From NCBI GenBank assembly GCA_009929695.1, contig RZZW01000004.1, positions 38,800 through 102,799 on the forward strand: a stretch of DNA of 64,000 nt, given 5' to 3'. The notes beneath the pieces are model-generated. The model did not search any database. It had not been told where the DNA came from and saw nothing but the letters and a program-made list of their open reading frames with translations. Position numbers and translations under genes: made by a program. This DNA is from Clostridia bacterium. GTDB taxonomy: Bacteria > Bacillota > Clostridia > Oscillospirales > Ruminococcaceae. Below, in pieces: positions 1 through 8,452 of the stretch (position 1 is its first letter; every line of letters starts with the position of its first letter).

Positions 1-1455
1 CTTCATTTTGGCGCTGTCGATTACTCGTGCCGCATATATATTAACGGCAAAAAAGCGGGCGTGCATTTTGGCGGATACACCTCATTTGAGCTTAATATTA
101 CGCCGTATGTAACTGACGGTGAAAACGTCATAACAGTGGCTGTGCGCGACAAAACCGACACTGCGGACTTCCCGCGCGGCAAGCAGACGCTAAAGCCCGA
201 CCACATTTGGTACACCGCCGTCACCGGCATTTGGCAGACGGTTTGGCTTGAACAGGTGGACGAAAATTACATCCACTCTCTGCGCATCACACCGTCGCTT
301 GACAGCATTGTCATTCACCCCGAATGCTCTGGCGTTGGCAACGTTATAATTGAAATATACGACGGTGACGACATCGTTTATGCCTCGACAATACCTGTTG
401 ACACAGAGGAAAAAATAAGCATTGACGCGCCAAAACTTTGGACGCCCGAAACGCCGTTTCTTTATAAAATAACAGCCACAATGACGCATGCGGGGCGCAT
501 GACTGACCGTGTGCAGAGCTATTTTGGTCTGCGCACGTTTGGCGTTGAGCGCGACGATAACAGCTATGCGCGGCTTTTGTTAAACGGCAAGCCGTATTTT
601 CAGCGCGGGCTGCTCGACCAAGGCTACTGGCCTGACGGACTGTATACAGCGCCGACCGACGAAGCGCTGAAAAGTGACATCGACGCGGCAAAAAGGCTCG
701 GCTTTAACATGCTTAGAAAGCACATTAAAACAGAGCCTGCGCGATGGTATTATTACTGCGACAAAATAGGCATGCTCGTGTGGCAGGATATGCCAAGCGG
801 CGCAGCATACCCCGGTGACGCGCTTGCAGTGGCGCTGCCAAACCTCGGTATACACGTTAAAGACAGCGACTATAAACGCTTTAAGCGCGAGGACGAGGCG
901 GGGCGAAACGCGCTTATAAACGAGCTTCGCGGAATTATCGACCAGTTTTACAACACTGTGTGCGTGTGCACATGGGTGCCGTTTAACGAGGGCTGGGGGC
1001 AGTTTAACGCGAGCGAAACGGCATTTCTTGTGCGAAGCCTTGACTCGACGCGCCTTGTTGACCACGCGAGCGGTTGGCACGACCAGGGCGGCGGAAACAT
1101 GGTGAGCGTGCACAAATATATTTTGCCTGTTCACGCGCCTAAAAAAGACGGCAAGCGCGCCTTTGTGCTCAGTGAATACGGCGGCTACAGCATACCGTCG
1201 GCAGGACATATGTGGAAAGAGACTGAAAATTTCGGCTACCGCGCATATAAGACAAAGGAAGCTATTTCAACGGCATATAAGCAGCTTCACGAAAAGCAGG
1301 TTATTCCGCTTATTAAAAAAGGACTGTGCGCCACCGTTTACACACAGCTCACGGACGTTGAAACAGAGATAAACGGCATTTTGACCTACGACAGAAAAAT
1401 GTGCAAGATAGATAAAAATATTATCAAGGAAATAAACAAAAAGCTAAAATATTAA
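1..1455 (+). CDS. Glycoside hydrolase family 2 protein, 5'-truncated by window edge
   Basis: The reading frame is open from base 1, so the tracked ATG at 61 is internal; 484 residues are visible. The beginning (VDYSCRIYINGKKAGVHFGGYTSFELNIT) is the end of the jelly-roll sugar-binding domain of GH2 enzymes. An Ig-like domain follows (about residues 85-190), then a TIM barrel. In the barrel, VPFNEGWGQF carries the expected acid/base Glu (NE motif) and FVLSEYGGYS the expected nucleophile Glu, so the enzyme should be active. GH2 members hydrolyse beta-galactosides, beta-glucuronides or beta-mannosides; which one applies here cannot be told. No signal peptide can be judged because the N-terminus is missing. 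The gene ends without a partner and is followed by a palindromic repeat. Confidence 0.88.
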   Translation, partial: LHFGAVDYSCRIYINGKKAGVHFGGYTSFELNITPYVTDGENVITVAVRDKTDTADFPRGKQTLKPDHIWYTAVTGIWQTVWLEQVDENYIHSLRITPSLDSIVIHPECSGVGNVIIEIYDGDDIVYASTIPVDTEEKISIDAPKLWTPETPFLYKITATMTHAGRMTDRVQSYFGLRTFGVERDDNSYARLLLNGKPYFQRGLLDQGYWPDGLYTAPTDEALKSDIDAAKRLGFNMLRKHIKTEPARWYYYCDKIGMLVWQDMPSGAAYPGDALAVALPNLGIHVKDSDYKRFKREDEAGRNALINELRGIIDQFYNTVCVCTWVPFNEGWGQFNASETAFLVRSLDSTRLVDHASGWHDQGGGNMVSVHKYILPVHAPKKDGKRAFVLSEYGGYSIPSAGHMWKETENFGYRAYKTKEAISTAYKQLHEKQVIPLIKKGLCATVYTQLTDVETEINGILTYDRKMCKIDKNIIKEINKKLKY

Positions 1456-1466
1456 AACAAGCCGCT

Positions 1467-1547
1467 GTCATTCTGAGGAGCGAAGCGACTAAGAATCTTT
1501 AGCCTTGCAAGCTATTGCATAAGATTCTTCGCTTCGCTCAGAATGAC
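1467..1547. repeat. Palindromic intergenic repeat, family A copy 1
   Basis: Left arm GTCATTCTGAGGAGCGAAGC and right arm GCTTCGCTCAGAATGAC form a long imperfect inverted repeat around an AAGAATCTT/AAGATTCTT core. Closely related copies lie at 22632-22712 and 31032-31170, always between genes. It can fold as a hairpin in RNA from either strand. It resembles REP/MITE-like elements that are frequent in Clostridia; no transposase is nearby. Confidence 0.8.
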
Positions 1548-1584
1548 GGTAGGTTGTTTTAAGCTTTGAAAGGAACGGCTGTCA

Positions 1585-3933
1585 ATGCAAACTGTGGCGT
1601 TATCTGTGCGAGAGCTTGTTGAGTTCGTGCTGCGCCGCGGTAGCCTTGACAGCCGTTTTTCGGGCATTGACCGTGCGCTTGAAGGGGCGAGAATACACAG
1701 AAGGCTGCAAAAAGCCGCGGGTGACGGATATGAAGCTGAAGTTTCCATGCACGCCGTGCGCGTTGTTGACGACATTGAATATGTGCTTGACGGACGCGCC
1801 GACGGCATTTTTAAGCAGGGTGATTTAACAGTAATCGACGAGATTAAAACCACCGCCGCGCGCACAGAGCTCCTGACGGAGGACTTCAACCCGCTTCACT
1901 GGGCACAGGTGAAATTCTATGCGGCGTTTTACTGTGCCGACAACGCGCTTGACGAAATATGCGTTCAGGTGACGTATTTTCAGATAGACACACAGGAGAT
2001 CATATGCCATAAAAAGCTTTTTACCGCCGTGCAGCTTGAAGATTTTTTGCTTGAAACGCTTCATTTATACACTCGCTGGGCGAAGCTTTCTTCGTCGTGG
2101 CGCGGCGTGAGAAACGCGTCTTTAAAATCGCTCACGTTTCCTTTTGAAAATTATCGCGACGGACAATACCGCCTTGCGGGTGCTGTGTATAAAACAATAG
2201 CTAGCAAAGGCAGGCTGTTTGCGTGTGCGCCGACGGGGACGGGCAAAACAATCTCAACTGTGTTCCCCGCCCTAAAATCTCTCGGCGAGGGCGCGGGCGA
2301 AAAAATATTTTACCTCACCGCAAAAACGATAACGCGCACCGCCGCTGAGGACGCTATTAATCTTATGCGCGAAAAAAGCGGCGACGGGCTTAAGCTTAAA
2401 TCAATCACGCTGACGGCAAAGGACAAAATTTGCTTTCTTGAAGAGCGAAGCTGCACGCCCGAAATGTGCCATTATGCAAACGGATATTACGACAGAATTA
2501 ACGACGCACTGTATGATTTTTTGGCGACGCACAGCCGTTTTACGCGCGACGACATAACGCAGTACGCCAAGGAAAAACAGCTTTGTCCGTTTGAGCTTTC
2601 GCTTGATTTAACTAATTTTTGCGACGTGATAATATGCGATTACAACTATCTTTTTGACCCTGTTGTGAGCCTTAAACGCTTTTTCACAGAGGGCGGAGAC
2701 TTCATTTTTCTCATCGATGAGGCGCATAACCTTGTTGACAGAGCACGGTCTATGTATTCGGCTTTGATATCAAAAAAGGCGTTCTACGATGTAAAAAAGG
2801 CGATTGGCAAAACCTCGCGCAAGCTGACAAACGCGCTTACTAAAATAAATAACCGATTTATCGAGCTGCGCGGCAAATGTGAGGACGCCGAGGAACGGCA
2901 GCTCATAATCCCCGAAGGCGATGAGGATATGCCGAAGCTTTTGATGAAATTCACAGAGCAAGCGTCAGACTGGCTCGACGAGCACCGCGAAAACGAGCAT
3001 CAAAAGGATGTTTTGCAGCTGTTTTTTGACGCGCGGTTTTTCCTCATGATTTGGGAATTATACGGCGAAGAATACACCTCGCTTGTCACGCTTCGCTCAA
3101 ACGAGGTGACGCTTGAGCTTATTTGCCTTGACGCCGCGCCGTTTCTCAATGATTCAATGTTGCTTGGGCGCGCGAGCGTGCTTTTCAGCGCGACACTGTC
3201 GCCTTCCGATTATTTTATAAAGACGCTCGGCGGCGGCGAAGAGGCAAAACGCACGCAGCTTTTAAGCCCGTTTGCGCAAAATAATTACTGTCTTTTATGT
3301 GCCGATTACGTCAGCACAAAATATGCTGACCGCGAGCGAACATGTGACGAAATCTGCCGCCTTATAAACGCCGCAGTGACGGCGAAAAACGGCAACTATC
3401 TTGTGTTTTTGCCGTCGTACAAATATATGGAGATGGTTTACGAGCGCTTTTGCGAGATGTTTGACGGCGTTGAAACAGTTATGCAGAGCGCCGCGATGGA
3501 CGAAAAAGCGCGTGAGGAATACCTTCCGCAGTTTGATGAAATTCACGAAAAGCCGTTTGCGGCATTTTGTGTACTTGGCGGCATATTTGCGGAGGGCATC
3601 GACCTCGCAGGCGAAAAGCTTATCGGCAGCATAATCGTCGGCGTGGGCTTGCCGCAGATAAACCCCGTGCAAAACGCGCTGCGCGATTACTACGCAAAAA
3701 CAAGCGACGCGGGCTTTGAATATGCGTATCAGTACCCCGGCATGAACAAGGTTTTGCAGGCGGCGGGGCGCGTTATACGCACTGAAAATGACAAAGGCAT
3801 GACGCTTTTAATAGACGCGCGTTTTGGCACATATGGCTATAAATCTCTTTTTCCCGCACATTTCAGCCATTTGCGGTATGTTACGAGTACGGATATGGCG
3901 AGTGAGATTTTGAAGGGGTTTTGGAAAGCATGA
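1585..3933 (+). CDS. DinG/XPD-family ATP-dependent DNA helicase with PD-(D/E)XK-like N-terminus
   Basis: The protein has 782 residues; the start at 1585 is supported by GAAAGGA about 12 bases upstream. An N-terminal segment with GRADGIF...VIDEIKTT (about residues 70-95) looks like a PD-(D/E)XK nuclease core of the RecB/Cas4 type. The helicase part has Walker A CAPTGTGKT (about 215), a DEAH box (IDEAHNL), SAT-like LFSATLSP and the late motif QAAGRVIRTENDKG. Between Walker A and DEAH the cysteines of CFLEERSCTPEMC and LCPFE are placed like the 4Fe-4S ligands of XPD/DinG. Such SF2 helicases unwind DNA 5'-3' in repair. The gene stands alone. Exact subfamily is uncertain; nuclease activity is inferred from motif only. 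Confidence 0.85.
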   Translation: MQTVALSVRELVEFVLRRGSLDSRFSGIDRALEGARIHRRLQKAAGDGYEAEVSMHAVRVVDDIEYVLDGRADGIFKQGDLTVIDEIKTTAARTELLTEDFNPLHWAQVKFYAAFYCADNALDEICVQVTYFQIDTQEIICHKKLFTAVQLEDFLLETLHLYTRWAKLSSSWRGVRNASLKSLTFPFENYRDGQYRLAGAVYKTIASKGRLFACAPTGTGKTISTVFPALKSLGEGAGEKIFYLTAKTITRTAAEDAINLMREKSGDGLKLKSITLTAKDKICFLEERSCTPEMCHYANGYYDRINDALYDFLATHSRFTRDDITQYAKEKQLCPFELSLDLTNFCDVIICDYNYLFDPVVSLKRFFTEGGDFIFLIDEAHNLVDRARSMYSALISKKAFYDVKKAIGKTSRKLTNALTKINNRFIELRGKCEDAEERQLIIPEGDEDMPKLLMKFTEQASDWLDEHRENEHQKDVLQLFFDARFFLMIWELYGEEYTSLVTLRSNEVTLELICLDAAPFLNDSMLLGRASVLFSATLSPSDYFIKTLGGGEEAKRTQLLSPFAQNNYCLLCADYVSTKYADRERTCDEICRLINAAVTAKNGNYLVFLPSYKYMEMVYERFCEMFDGVETVMQSAAMDEKAREEYLPQFDEIHEKPFAAFCVLGGIFAEGIDLAGEKLIGSIIVGVGLPQINPVQNALRDYYAKTSDAGFEYAYQYPGMNKVLQAAGRVIRTENDKGMTLLIDARFGTYGYKSLFPAHFSHLRYVTSTDMASEILKGFWKA

Positions 3934-3941
3934 ATTTATAC

Positions 3942-4036
3942 CCCTCATCCGTCGCTCCTTCGTCGCGCCACATTCCCCCGAGGGGGAAGGCTTCCCCTTG
4001 AGGGGAAGCTGTCGCCCGCAGGCGACTGATGAGGTG
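3942..4036. repeat. Palindromic intergenic repeat, family B
   Basis: CCTCATCCGTCGC... at the left and ...GGCGACTGATGAGG at the right form an outer inverted repeat. Inside are nested palindromes CCCCCGAGGGGG and CTTCCCCTTGAGGGGAAG. It lies between a helicase gene and a convergent rubrerythrin gene. It is the only copy in this window. The shape suggests a non-autonomous palindromic element; function unknown. Confidence 0.7.
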
Positions 4037-4050
4037 TAGCTTTACGCAAA

Positions 4051-4084
4051 ATAAAAAAGCGACCGCCGAAGCAGTCGTTTTTTT
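4051..4084. terminator. Bidirectional intrinsic terminator
   Basis: AAAAAAGCGACC and a matching CAGTCGTTTTTTT flank a short loop. A-run and T-run on both sides allow termination for the helicase gene (+) and for rubrerythrin (-). Confidence 0.65.
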
Positions 4085-4096
4085 AATTATATTAAA

Positions 4097-4639
4097 TTAT
4101 GCAAAGTAGCGGTCAAGCAAGCCTTTAAGGCCACGGCCGTGGCGGGCTTCGTCTTTGGCCATTTCATGTACAGTGTCATGAATTGCGTCGAGGCCAAGCT
4201 CTTTTGCTTTTTTGGCAAGCTGCATTTTGCCGTCGCAAGCGCCGTTTTCAGCGTCTACGCGCATTTGGATGTTCTTCTTTGTGCTGTCTGTGACAACTTC
4301 GCCAAGAAGCTCTGCAAACTTTGCGGCGTGCTCGGCTTCTTCAAAAGCATAGCGCTTCCATGCTTCGGCAACCTCGGGATAGCCCTCGCGGTCAGCCACG
4401 CGGCTCATTGCAAGGTACATGCCGACTTCGCTGCACTCGCCTGTGAAGTTCATGCGCAAACCCTCGATGATTTCGGGGTCAACACCCTGTGCAACGCCGA
4501 CAACGTGCTCTGTTGCATAAGTCATTTCGCCCTTCTGCTCGACAAACTTAGAAGCTGGAGCTTTGCAAACCGGACATACTTCAGGAGCCTGAGCACCCTC
4601 GAAAACATAACCACATACACTGCATACCCATTTAGACAT
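4097..4639 (-). CDS. Rubrerythrin, reversed domain order
   Basis: The protein has 180 residues. The N-terminus [12 protein letters not shown]...CPVCKAP is a rubredoxin-type Fe(Cys)4 site, followed by a ferritin-like diiron four-helix domain with [14 protein letters not shown] and [11 protein letters not shown] ligand motifs. The rubredoxin part precedes the diiron part, as in the reverse rubrerythrins of Clostridia; classical rubrerythrins have the opposite order. The family reduces hydrogen peroxide with electrons from NADH via rubredoxin partners and protects anaerobes from oxygen. The start is supported by GGAGGA 9 bases upstream. A strong promoter precedes it (4695-4723). It is a single-gene unit. 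Confidence 0.93.
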   Translation of the reverse strand: MSKWVCSVCGYVFEGAQAPEVCPVCKAPASKFVEQKGEMTYATEHVVGVAQGVDPEIIEGLRMNFTGECSEVGMYLAMSRVADREGYPEVAEAWKRYAFEEAEHAAKFAELLGEVVTDSTKKNIQMRVDAENGACDGKMQLAKKAKELGLDAIHDTVHEMAKDEARHGRGLKGLLDRYFA

Positions 4640-4694
4640 AATAAATATCCTCCGTTTATTTTAATTTTTTTGTTTGGTCCTTTGCTGTGTCTAT

Positions 4695-4723
4695 ATAATA
4701 ACACCTGTACTAACTAATGTCAA
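4695..4723 (-). promoter_or_regulatory. Sigma-A type promoter for rubrerythrin
   Basis: On the minus strand, TTGACA, a 17-base spacer and TATTAT lie about 55 bases before the rubrerythrin start. The -35 hexamer matches the consensus fully. It lies just downstream of the Gx-transporter stop codon. Confidence 0.75.
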
Positions 4724-4727
4724 GTAC

Positions 4728-5258
4728 TTATTGATAATTATTTCTATTTATTTTCAATTTTTTCAAAGCAGGTATAACACACTTAAGTATAAGCGAGGTC
4801 ACCGTGCCCATAACGAGCCCTGATATAAGCAAAACAAGCGCATAATATAATGTATAGCCCGATTGCGTGAATATAAAGCTTAACGCCGCAAGCTGCCCGA
4901 AATTATGCGCTATCGCCCCCGAAACAGATGTAATAAATAAAGACGGCTGTTTTAATTTTGATAAAGCGACCATAATAATAAGCGACAGCAAGCCGCCCGC
5001 AAGCGACAATAAGCCCGCCGACGCGCCGCGGGTAAGCGTTACAAAAAACGCCTTTAAAATAACAAGCGCAAGCGCGGACGGCGTGTCTATAAACATGAGC
5101 GCAAACATCACGACGATATTCGCAAGCCCCGGCTTCACCCCCGGCGGCAGCCCAAGCAGCGGCGTTAACGTGCCCTCGAGCAGTGACAAGACTATCGCGA
5201 GCGCAAAAAGCATACCTGTCAGCGCAACACGCCTTGTTTTATCCTTTGTGTTTTTCAT
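4728..5258 (-). CDS. Gx transporter family membrane protein (heptaprenyl diphosphate synthase component I-like)
   Basis: The protein has 176 residues when started at MKNTKDKT, which has GAGGT 6 bases upstream. The tracked TTG start 15 bases earlier would overlap apbE and lacks a better site. About five hydrophobic segments are seen, with PPGVKPGLANIVVMFAL and GGLLSLIIM, typical of the Hpre_diP_synt_I / Gx family. These proteins often sit beside ApbE, NusG-domain-II or polyprenyl synthase genes and resemble small-molecule S-components. It follows the apbE-like gene after 7 bases, so the pair is one operon. A role in quinone or flavin-based electron transfer is inference from this pairing; the substrate is unknown. 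Confidence 0.8.
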   Translation of the reverse strand: MKNTKDKTRRVALTGMLFALAIVLSLLEGTLTPLLGLPPGVKPGLANIVVMFALMFIDTPSALALVILKAFFVTLTRGASAGLLSLAGGLLSLIIMVALSKLKQPSLFITSVSGAIAHNFGQLAALSFIFTQSGYTLYYALVLLISGLVMGTVTSLILKCVIPALKKLKINRNNYQ

Positions 5259-5265
5259 GCTAACC

Positions 5266-6303
5266 TCAAACAAAAATCACGTTGTAGCCGTCCTCTAAAA
5301 GCGTAAACGACGGCGAAAGGCTTTTTGAGACGTACAAATTATTATCGCCGTCAAGCATTATCCCCTCGCCCTGTGTGCTCAAATACTCAATTGCCGCCTT
5401 TGTACCTTTGACGTAAAGCGTTGTTGAGTAAAAATCCGCCACAGCGCCGTCATCTGATATAACTCCAACGGACACGACGTCACTCTCGACAGGATAGCCT
5501 GTTTCGGGGCTGAAAATATGTATATACCGCTTGCCGTCAGCTTCAAAATAGCGCTCGTAGCCGCCGGAAACGGCTATTGTTTTATCGGTGAGCGAAAACG
5601 ACGCTATCGAGGACATCGCTTCATTAGCGGGGTCGCGAAAGCCCACCTGAAAGGCTTTTCCGTTTGGCTTTGTGCCGCAGGCGTAGACGTTGCCGCCTAT
5701 TGAAAGCAGAGCGCTTTTAACGCCGTTGCTTGCGTAAATTTCTTTTGCGACAGCGCACGACGCGCCCTTTGCAATGCCGCCGAGGTCAATGCCCTGACCT
5801 TTTTGCGGAAGAAAAACGGTCGACGTGGATTCGTCTATAATTATGCTCTCGTCGTCCACAAGCGGCAAAAGCTTATCGGTTTCATCTTGCGAAAGCACGC
5901 GCGGAGCGTCAGAATTTATGCCCCAAGCGAGTGCTATCGGCGCGAGAGTTATGGCAAAAGCGTCCTTATTATCCTTTGACATCGATACGGCTTTTTTAAT
6001 AAGCGCAAGCGTGCCTTCGCTGACCTTTACGGCGCTAATGCCTGCGTTTTCGTTTATTTGTGAAATCTCACTTCCACTGACGTAGAGCGAGAGCGTGTTT
6101 TCGATATCGGCGAGCGCGGTGTTGACCTCTGCCATTGCCTTTTCGGCGTTTTTGCCGTAGGCGGTTTGGCTTATGATAGTGTTCATGGCGTATGAAGTCT
6201 GGCGATATTCGCGCGAATTTATGGCGTTTACTATCAGAAAAGCAAGCGCCGCCAACGCAAATATTGAAAATATTAAATATATAAAAGTGCGTCTTTTTTG
6301 CAT
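5266..6303 (-). CDS. apbE: FAD:protein FMN transferase (ApbE family)
   Basis: The protein has 345 residues from the ATG at 6303, which has GAGGG 7 bases upstream; the longer tracked ORF has no signal. A single N-terminal membrane anchor (FIYLIFSIFALAALAFLIV) places the enzyme outside the membrane. ApbE hallmarks follow: YAMNTIISQTAYG near the start, GIDLGGIAKGASC, SIGGNVYACG, AVSGGYERYF, HIFSPETGYPV and the metal-binding ADFYSTTLYVKG. The family transfers FMN from FAD to a Ser/Thr of target proteins such as Rnf or FMN-binding-domain proteins. No target protein is encoded next to it; the neighbour is the Gx transporter. Confidence 0.92.
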   Translation of the reverse strand: MQKRRTFIYLIFSIFALAALAFLIVNAINSREYRQTSYAMNTIISQTAYGKNAEKAMAEVNTALADIENTLSLYVSGSEISQINENAGISAVKVSEGTLALIKKAVSMSKDNKDAFAITLAPIALAWGINSDAPRVLSQDETDKLLPLVDDESIIIDESTSTVFLPQKGQGIDLGGIAKGASCAVAKEIYASNGVKSALLSIGGNVYACGTKPNGKAFQVGFRDPANEAMSSIASFSLTDKTIAVSGGYERYFEADGKRYIHIFSPETGYPVESDVVSVGVISDDGAVADFYSTTLYVKGTKAAIEYLSTQGEGIMLDGDNNLYVSKSLSPSFTLLEDGYNVIFV

Positions 6304-6413
6304 AACTACCCTCTTTAAAACAAGCTTACTATTTAATAATAAAGCATAAGTGACAGTTGTCAATAACGCAATATTACAAAACTGTAAATCTTGCTCAATC
6401 GCAGTAAAAATTC

Positions 6414-6442
6414 TTGCATATATACTTATAATAGTGTATTAT
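6414..6442 (+). promoter_or_regulatory. Sigma-A type promoter for the DUF4358-MBOAT-DHHW operon
   Basis: TTGCAT, a 17-base spacer and TATTAT end 39 bases before the lipoprotein start. AAAGGGAAAG lies between as ribosome-binding site. Confidence 0.6.
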
Positions 6443-6481
6443 ATACTTAATTTGTGATATTTTGAAAGGGAAAGAAATAAT

Positions 6482-6952
6482 ATGAAAAAAGCTTTTTCGA
6501 TTTTACTTTGCGTTCTCACCTTGCCGCTTGCTTTGACGGCCTGCGGCGGAAAAAGTCTTGATATAAATACTGTTGCAACGTCTATCGAGACAGTTTGCGC
6601 AATTCAAAACCCCGCCGCGTATACCGATGACGATTTAGTGTACGACATGAGCCTTGATATGGAGAAGATTGACAGCTACACCGGAAACCGTTCAAACATC
6701 ACCGGTGCGTCGGCCTGCACGCTTGTGATAAAGGCAAAATCGGGCGAGGCTGAAAATATTAAAACAGCGCTTGAGACTTATATTGAAAAACAGACCTCGA
6801 CGCTTAACAACTATGCTGAATTTGCCGAGGCGCTCGCGCAGGCAAAAGAAGCTCGCGTGGTAGCCAGCGGCGACGTTGTTATTCTTGCAATTGCGGCAGA
6901 GGGCGTGGATTACGCTACTGTTGATGCGGCTATAGCCGATGCCACAAAATAA
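6482..6952 (+). CDS. DUF4358 domain lipoprotein
   Basis: The protein has 156 residues. The N-terminus MKKAFSILLCVLTLPLALTACGG is a lipoprotein signal with a lipobox ending at Cys21. The remainder has the character of DUF4358: a negatively charged start, YDMSLDMEKIDSYTG, and KAKSGEAENIKTALETYIEKQ. The function of the family is not known. DUF4358 genes often accompany MBOAT acyltransferases and DHHW proteins, as here, so a surface role in polymer acylation is a reasonable inference. A hairpin terminator separates it from the MBOAT gene, so it may be transcribed in excess. Confidence 0.8.
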   Translation: MKKAFSILLCVLTLPLALTACGGKSLDINTVATSIETVCAIQNPAAYTDDDLVYDMSLDMEKIDSYTGNRSNITGASACTLVIKAKSGEAENIKTALETYIEKQTSTLNNYAEFAEALAQAKEARVVASGDVVILAIAAEGVDYATVDAAIADATK

Positions 6953-6969
6953 TCAAAGTGGTTTTTTGT

Positions 6970-6996
6970 GCCGGTACTGTGTACCGGCTTTTTTAT
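6970..6996 (+). terminator. Intrinsic terminator between DUF4358 and MBOAT genes
   Basis: GCCGGTAC-TGT-GTACCGGC is a perfect 8-bp stem followed by TTTTTTTAT. It may be leaky, allowing some read-through into the MBOAT gene. Confidence 0.85.
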
Positions 6997-7023
6997 AGCA
7001 TTATTTTCGCTTTGAGGTGAATT

Positions 7024-8439
7024 ATGGTTTTCAGCACTTTACTGTTTTTATTCAGGTTTCTGCCGATATCCTTAGCGCTTTATTACATTGCGCCCGCAAA
7101 GTTAAAAAACACCGTGCTTTTTATTTGTAGCCTTGTGTTTTACTCGTGGGGCGAGGTGCGCCTTTTCCCCATAATGATGGTCTTGATACTGGTCAACTAT
7201 TTTTCGGGACTGGCTATTGAAAAATTTGACCACGACGAGAAAAAGCGCAAGTTTTTCCTCATTTTGAGCATCGTTGTAAGCATAGGTATGCTTTTCTTCT
7301 TCAAATATACCGACTTTTTTATAACGAATATAAACGCGATATCGGGGCTTTCGATACCGCTTTTAAAGCTCACGCTTCCGCTTGGTATAAGCTTCTACAC
7401 GTTCCAGACGATGAGCTATTCGATAGACGTTTATCGCCGCGGCGTGCCTGCCGAGCATAATATAATCGACTTCGGCGCGTATGTCGTCATGTTCCCTCAG
7501 CTTATCGCGGGGCCTATCGTAAAATACCGCGACGTCGCAGAGCGTTTGCATGTGCTCAAAGGGCGCGTCACGCTTGACCGTGTTGACGAGGGCATATCGC
7601 TATTTATATTCGGTCTTGCAAAAAAAGTGCTGCTTGCCGACGGCATAAGTGCGCTTTGGTATGACGTGACAGGCCACTACGTAAACGGCAGCTTTGAGGC
7701 GGGCGTAGGGCTTGCAAATGCGTCAACGCCGCTTGTTTGGCTTGGCATTATTGCGTATACGCTGCAAATTTATTTCGATTTCTCGGGCTATTCAATGATG
7801 GGCATAGGCATGGGCAAAATGCTCGGGTTTGATTTTCCCGACAACTTCGATTTACCGTATATCTCGCGCAGCATAACAGAGTTTTGGCGGCGCTGGCACA
7901 TTTCGCTTTCGGGCTGGTTTAAGGAATACGTCTATATTCCGCTCGGCGGCAACAGAAAAGGCTACAAGCGTCAGCTTTTAAACATCTTTATAGTGTGGTT
8001 TTTGACAGGCTTTTGGCATGGCGCAAACTGGAACTTCATCTTTTGGGGGCTTTACTACTTTGTGCTTTTGATGATTGAGAAAACGTGGCTGCTGCCAAAG
8101 CTTGAAAAGGGCAAAATTTGGCCGCATATATACACAATGGTGCTTGTGATAATCGGCTGGGCGTTCTTTGTCGGCAGCGACACAGGCGTCACGATGCCGC
8201 TGCTTTTCCAAAAGCTGTTTATACCGTCGTCCGGCGTTTCGGCGCTTTATTTTCTGCGAAATTACGGTGTGCTGCTCATCGTTGGCGTGCTTGCGTGTAC
8301 AAGCCTTACGACTAAAATTTACGCGGTGCTTAAAAAGCACACCGTGCTTCGAGGAGTTGTGCTTGCCGCGGTGCTTGTTGTGACTGTGGCATATATGGTT
8401 GACGCGACGAACAGCCCGTTTCTCTATTTCCGTTTTTAG
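7024..8439 (+). CDS. MBOAT family O-acyltransferase (AlgI/DltB-like)
   Basis: The protein has 471 residues and about 10-12 membrane segments. It starts with VFSTLLFLFRFLPISLALYYIAP, typical of AlgI-type proteins. It contains LPLGISFYTFQTMSYSIDVYR, FPQLIAGPIVKY, FDFSGYSMMGIGMGKMLGF, and FWRRWHISLSGWFKEYVYIPLGGNR. The catalytic histidine lies in GFWHGANWNFIFWG (about His332). The family moves acyl (usually acetyl) groups across the membrane to extracellular polysaccharides or teichoic acids. The next gene, 13 bases on, is its usual DHHW partner. The acceptor polymer is not encoded nearby. GAGGTG precedes the start. Confidence 0.94.
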   Translation: MVFSTLLFLFRFLPISLALYYIAPAKLKNTVLFICSLVFYSWGEVRLFPIMMVLILVNYFSGLAIEKFDHDEKKRKFFLILSIVVSIGMLFFFKYTDFFITNINAISGLSIPLLKLTLPLGISFYTFQTMSYSIDVYRRGVPAEHNIIDFGAYVVMFPQLIAGPIVKYRDVAERLHVLKGRVTLDRVDEGISLFIFGLAKKVLLADGISALWYDVTGHYVNGSFEAGVGLANASTPLVWLGIIAYTLQIYFDFSGYSMMGIGMGKMLGFDFPDNFDLPYISRSITEFWRRWHISLSGWFKEYVYIPLGGNRKGYKRQLLNIFIVWFLTGFWHGANWNFIFWGLYYFVLLMIEKTWLLPKLEKGKIWPHIYTMVLVIIGWAFFVGSDTGVTMPLLFQKLFIPSSGVSALYFLRNYGVLLIVGVLACTSLTTKIYAVLKKHTVLRGVVLAAVLVVTVAYMVDATNSPFLYFRF

Positions 8440-8452
8440 GAGGTGACGCTTT

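Noticed and set aside
580-1209. Long minus-strand ORFs opposite the GH2 gene and similar antisense ORFs throughout the GC-richer backbone
   Set aside because: They mirror the codon phase of the real gene, have low-complexity Arg/His/Cys-rich translations and no ribosome sites.
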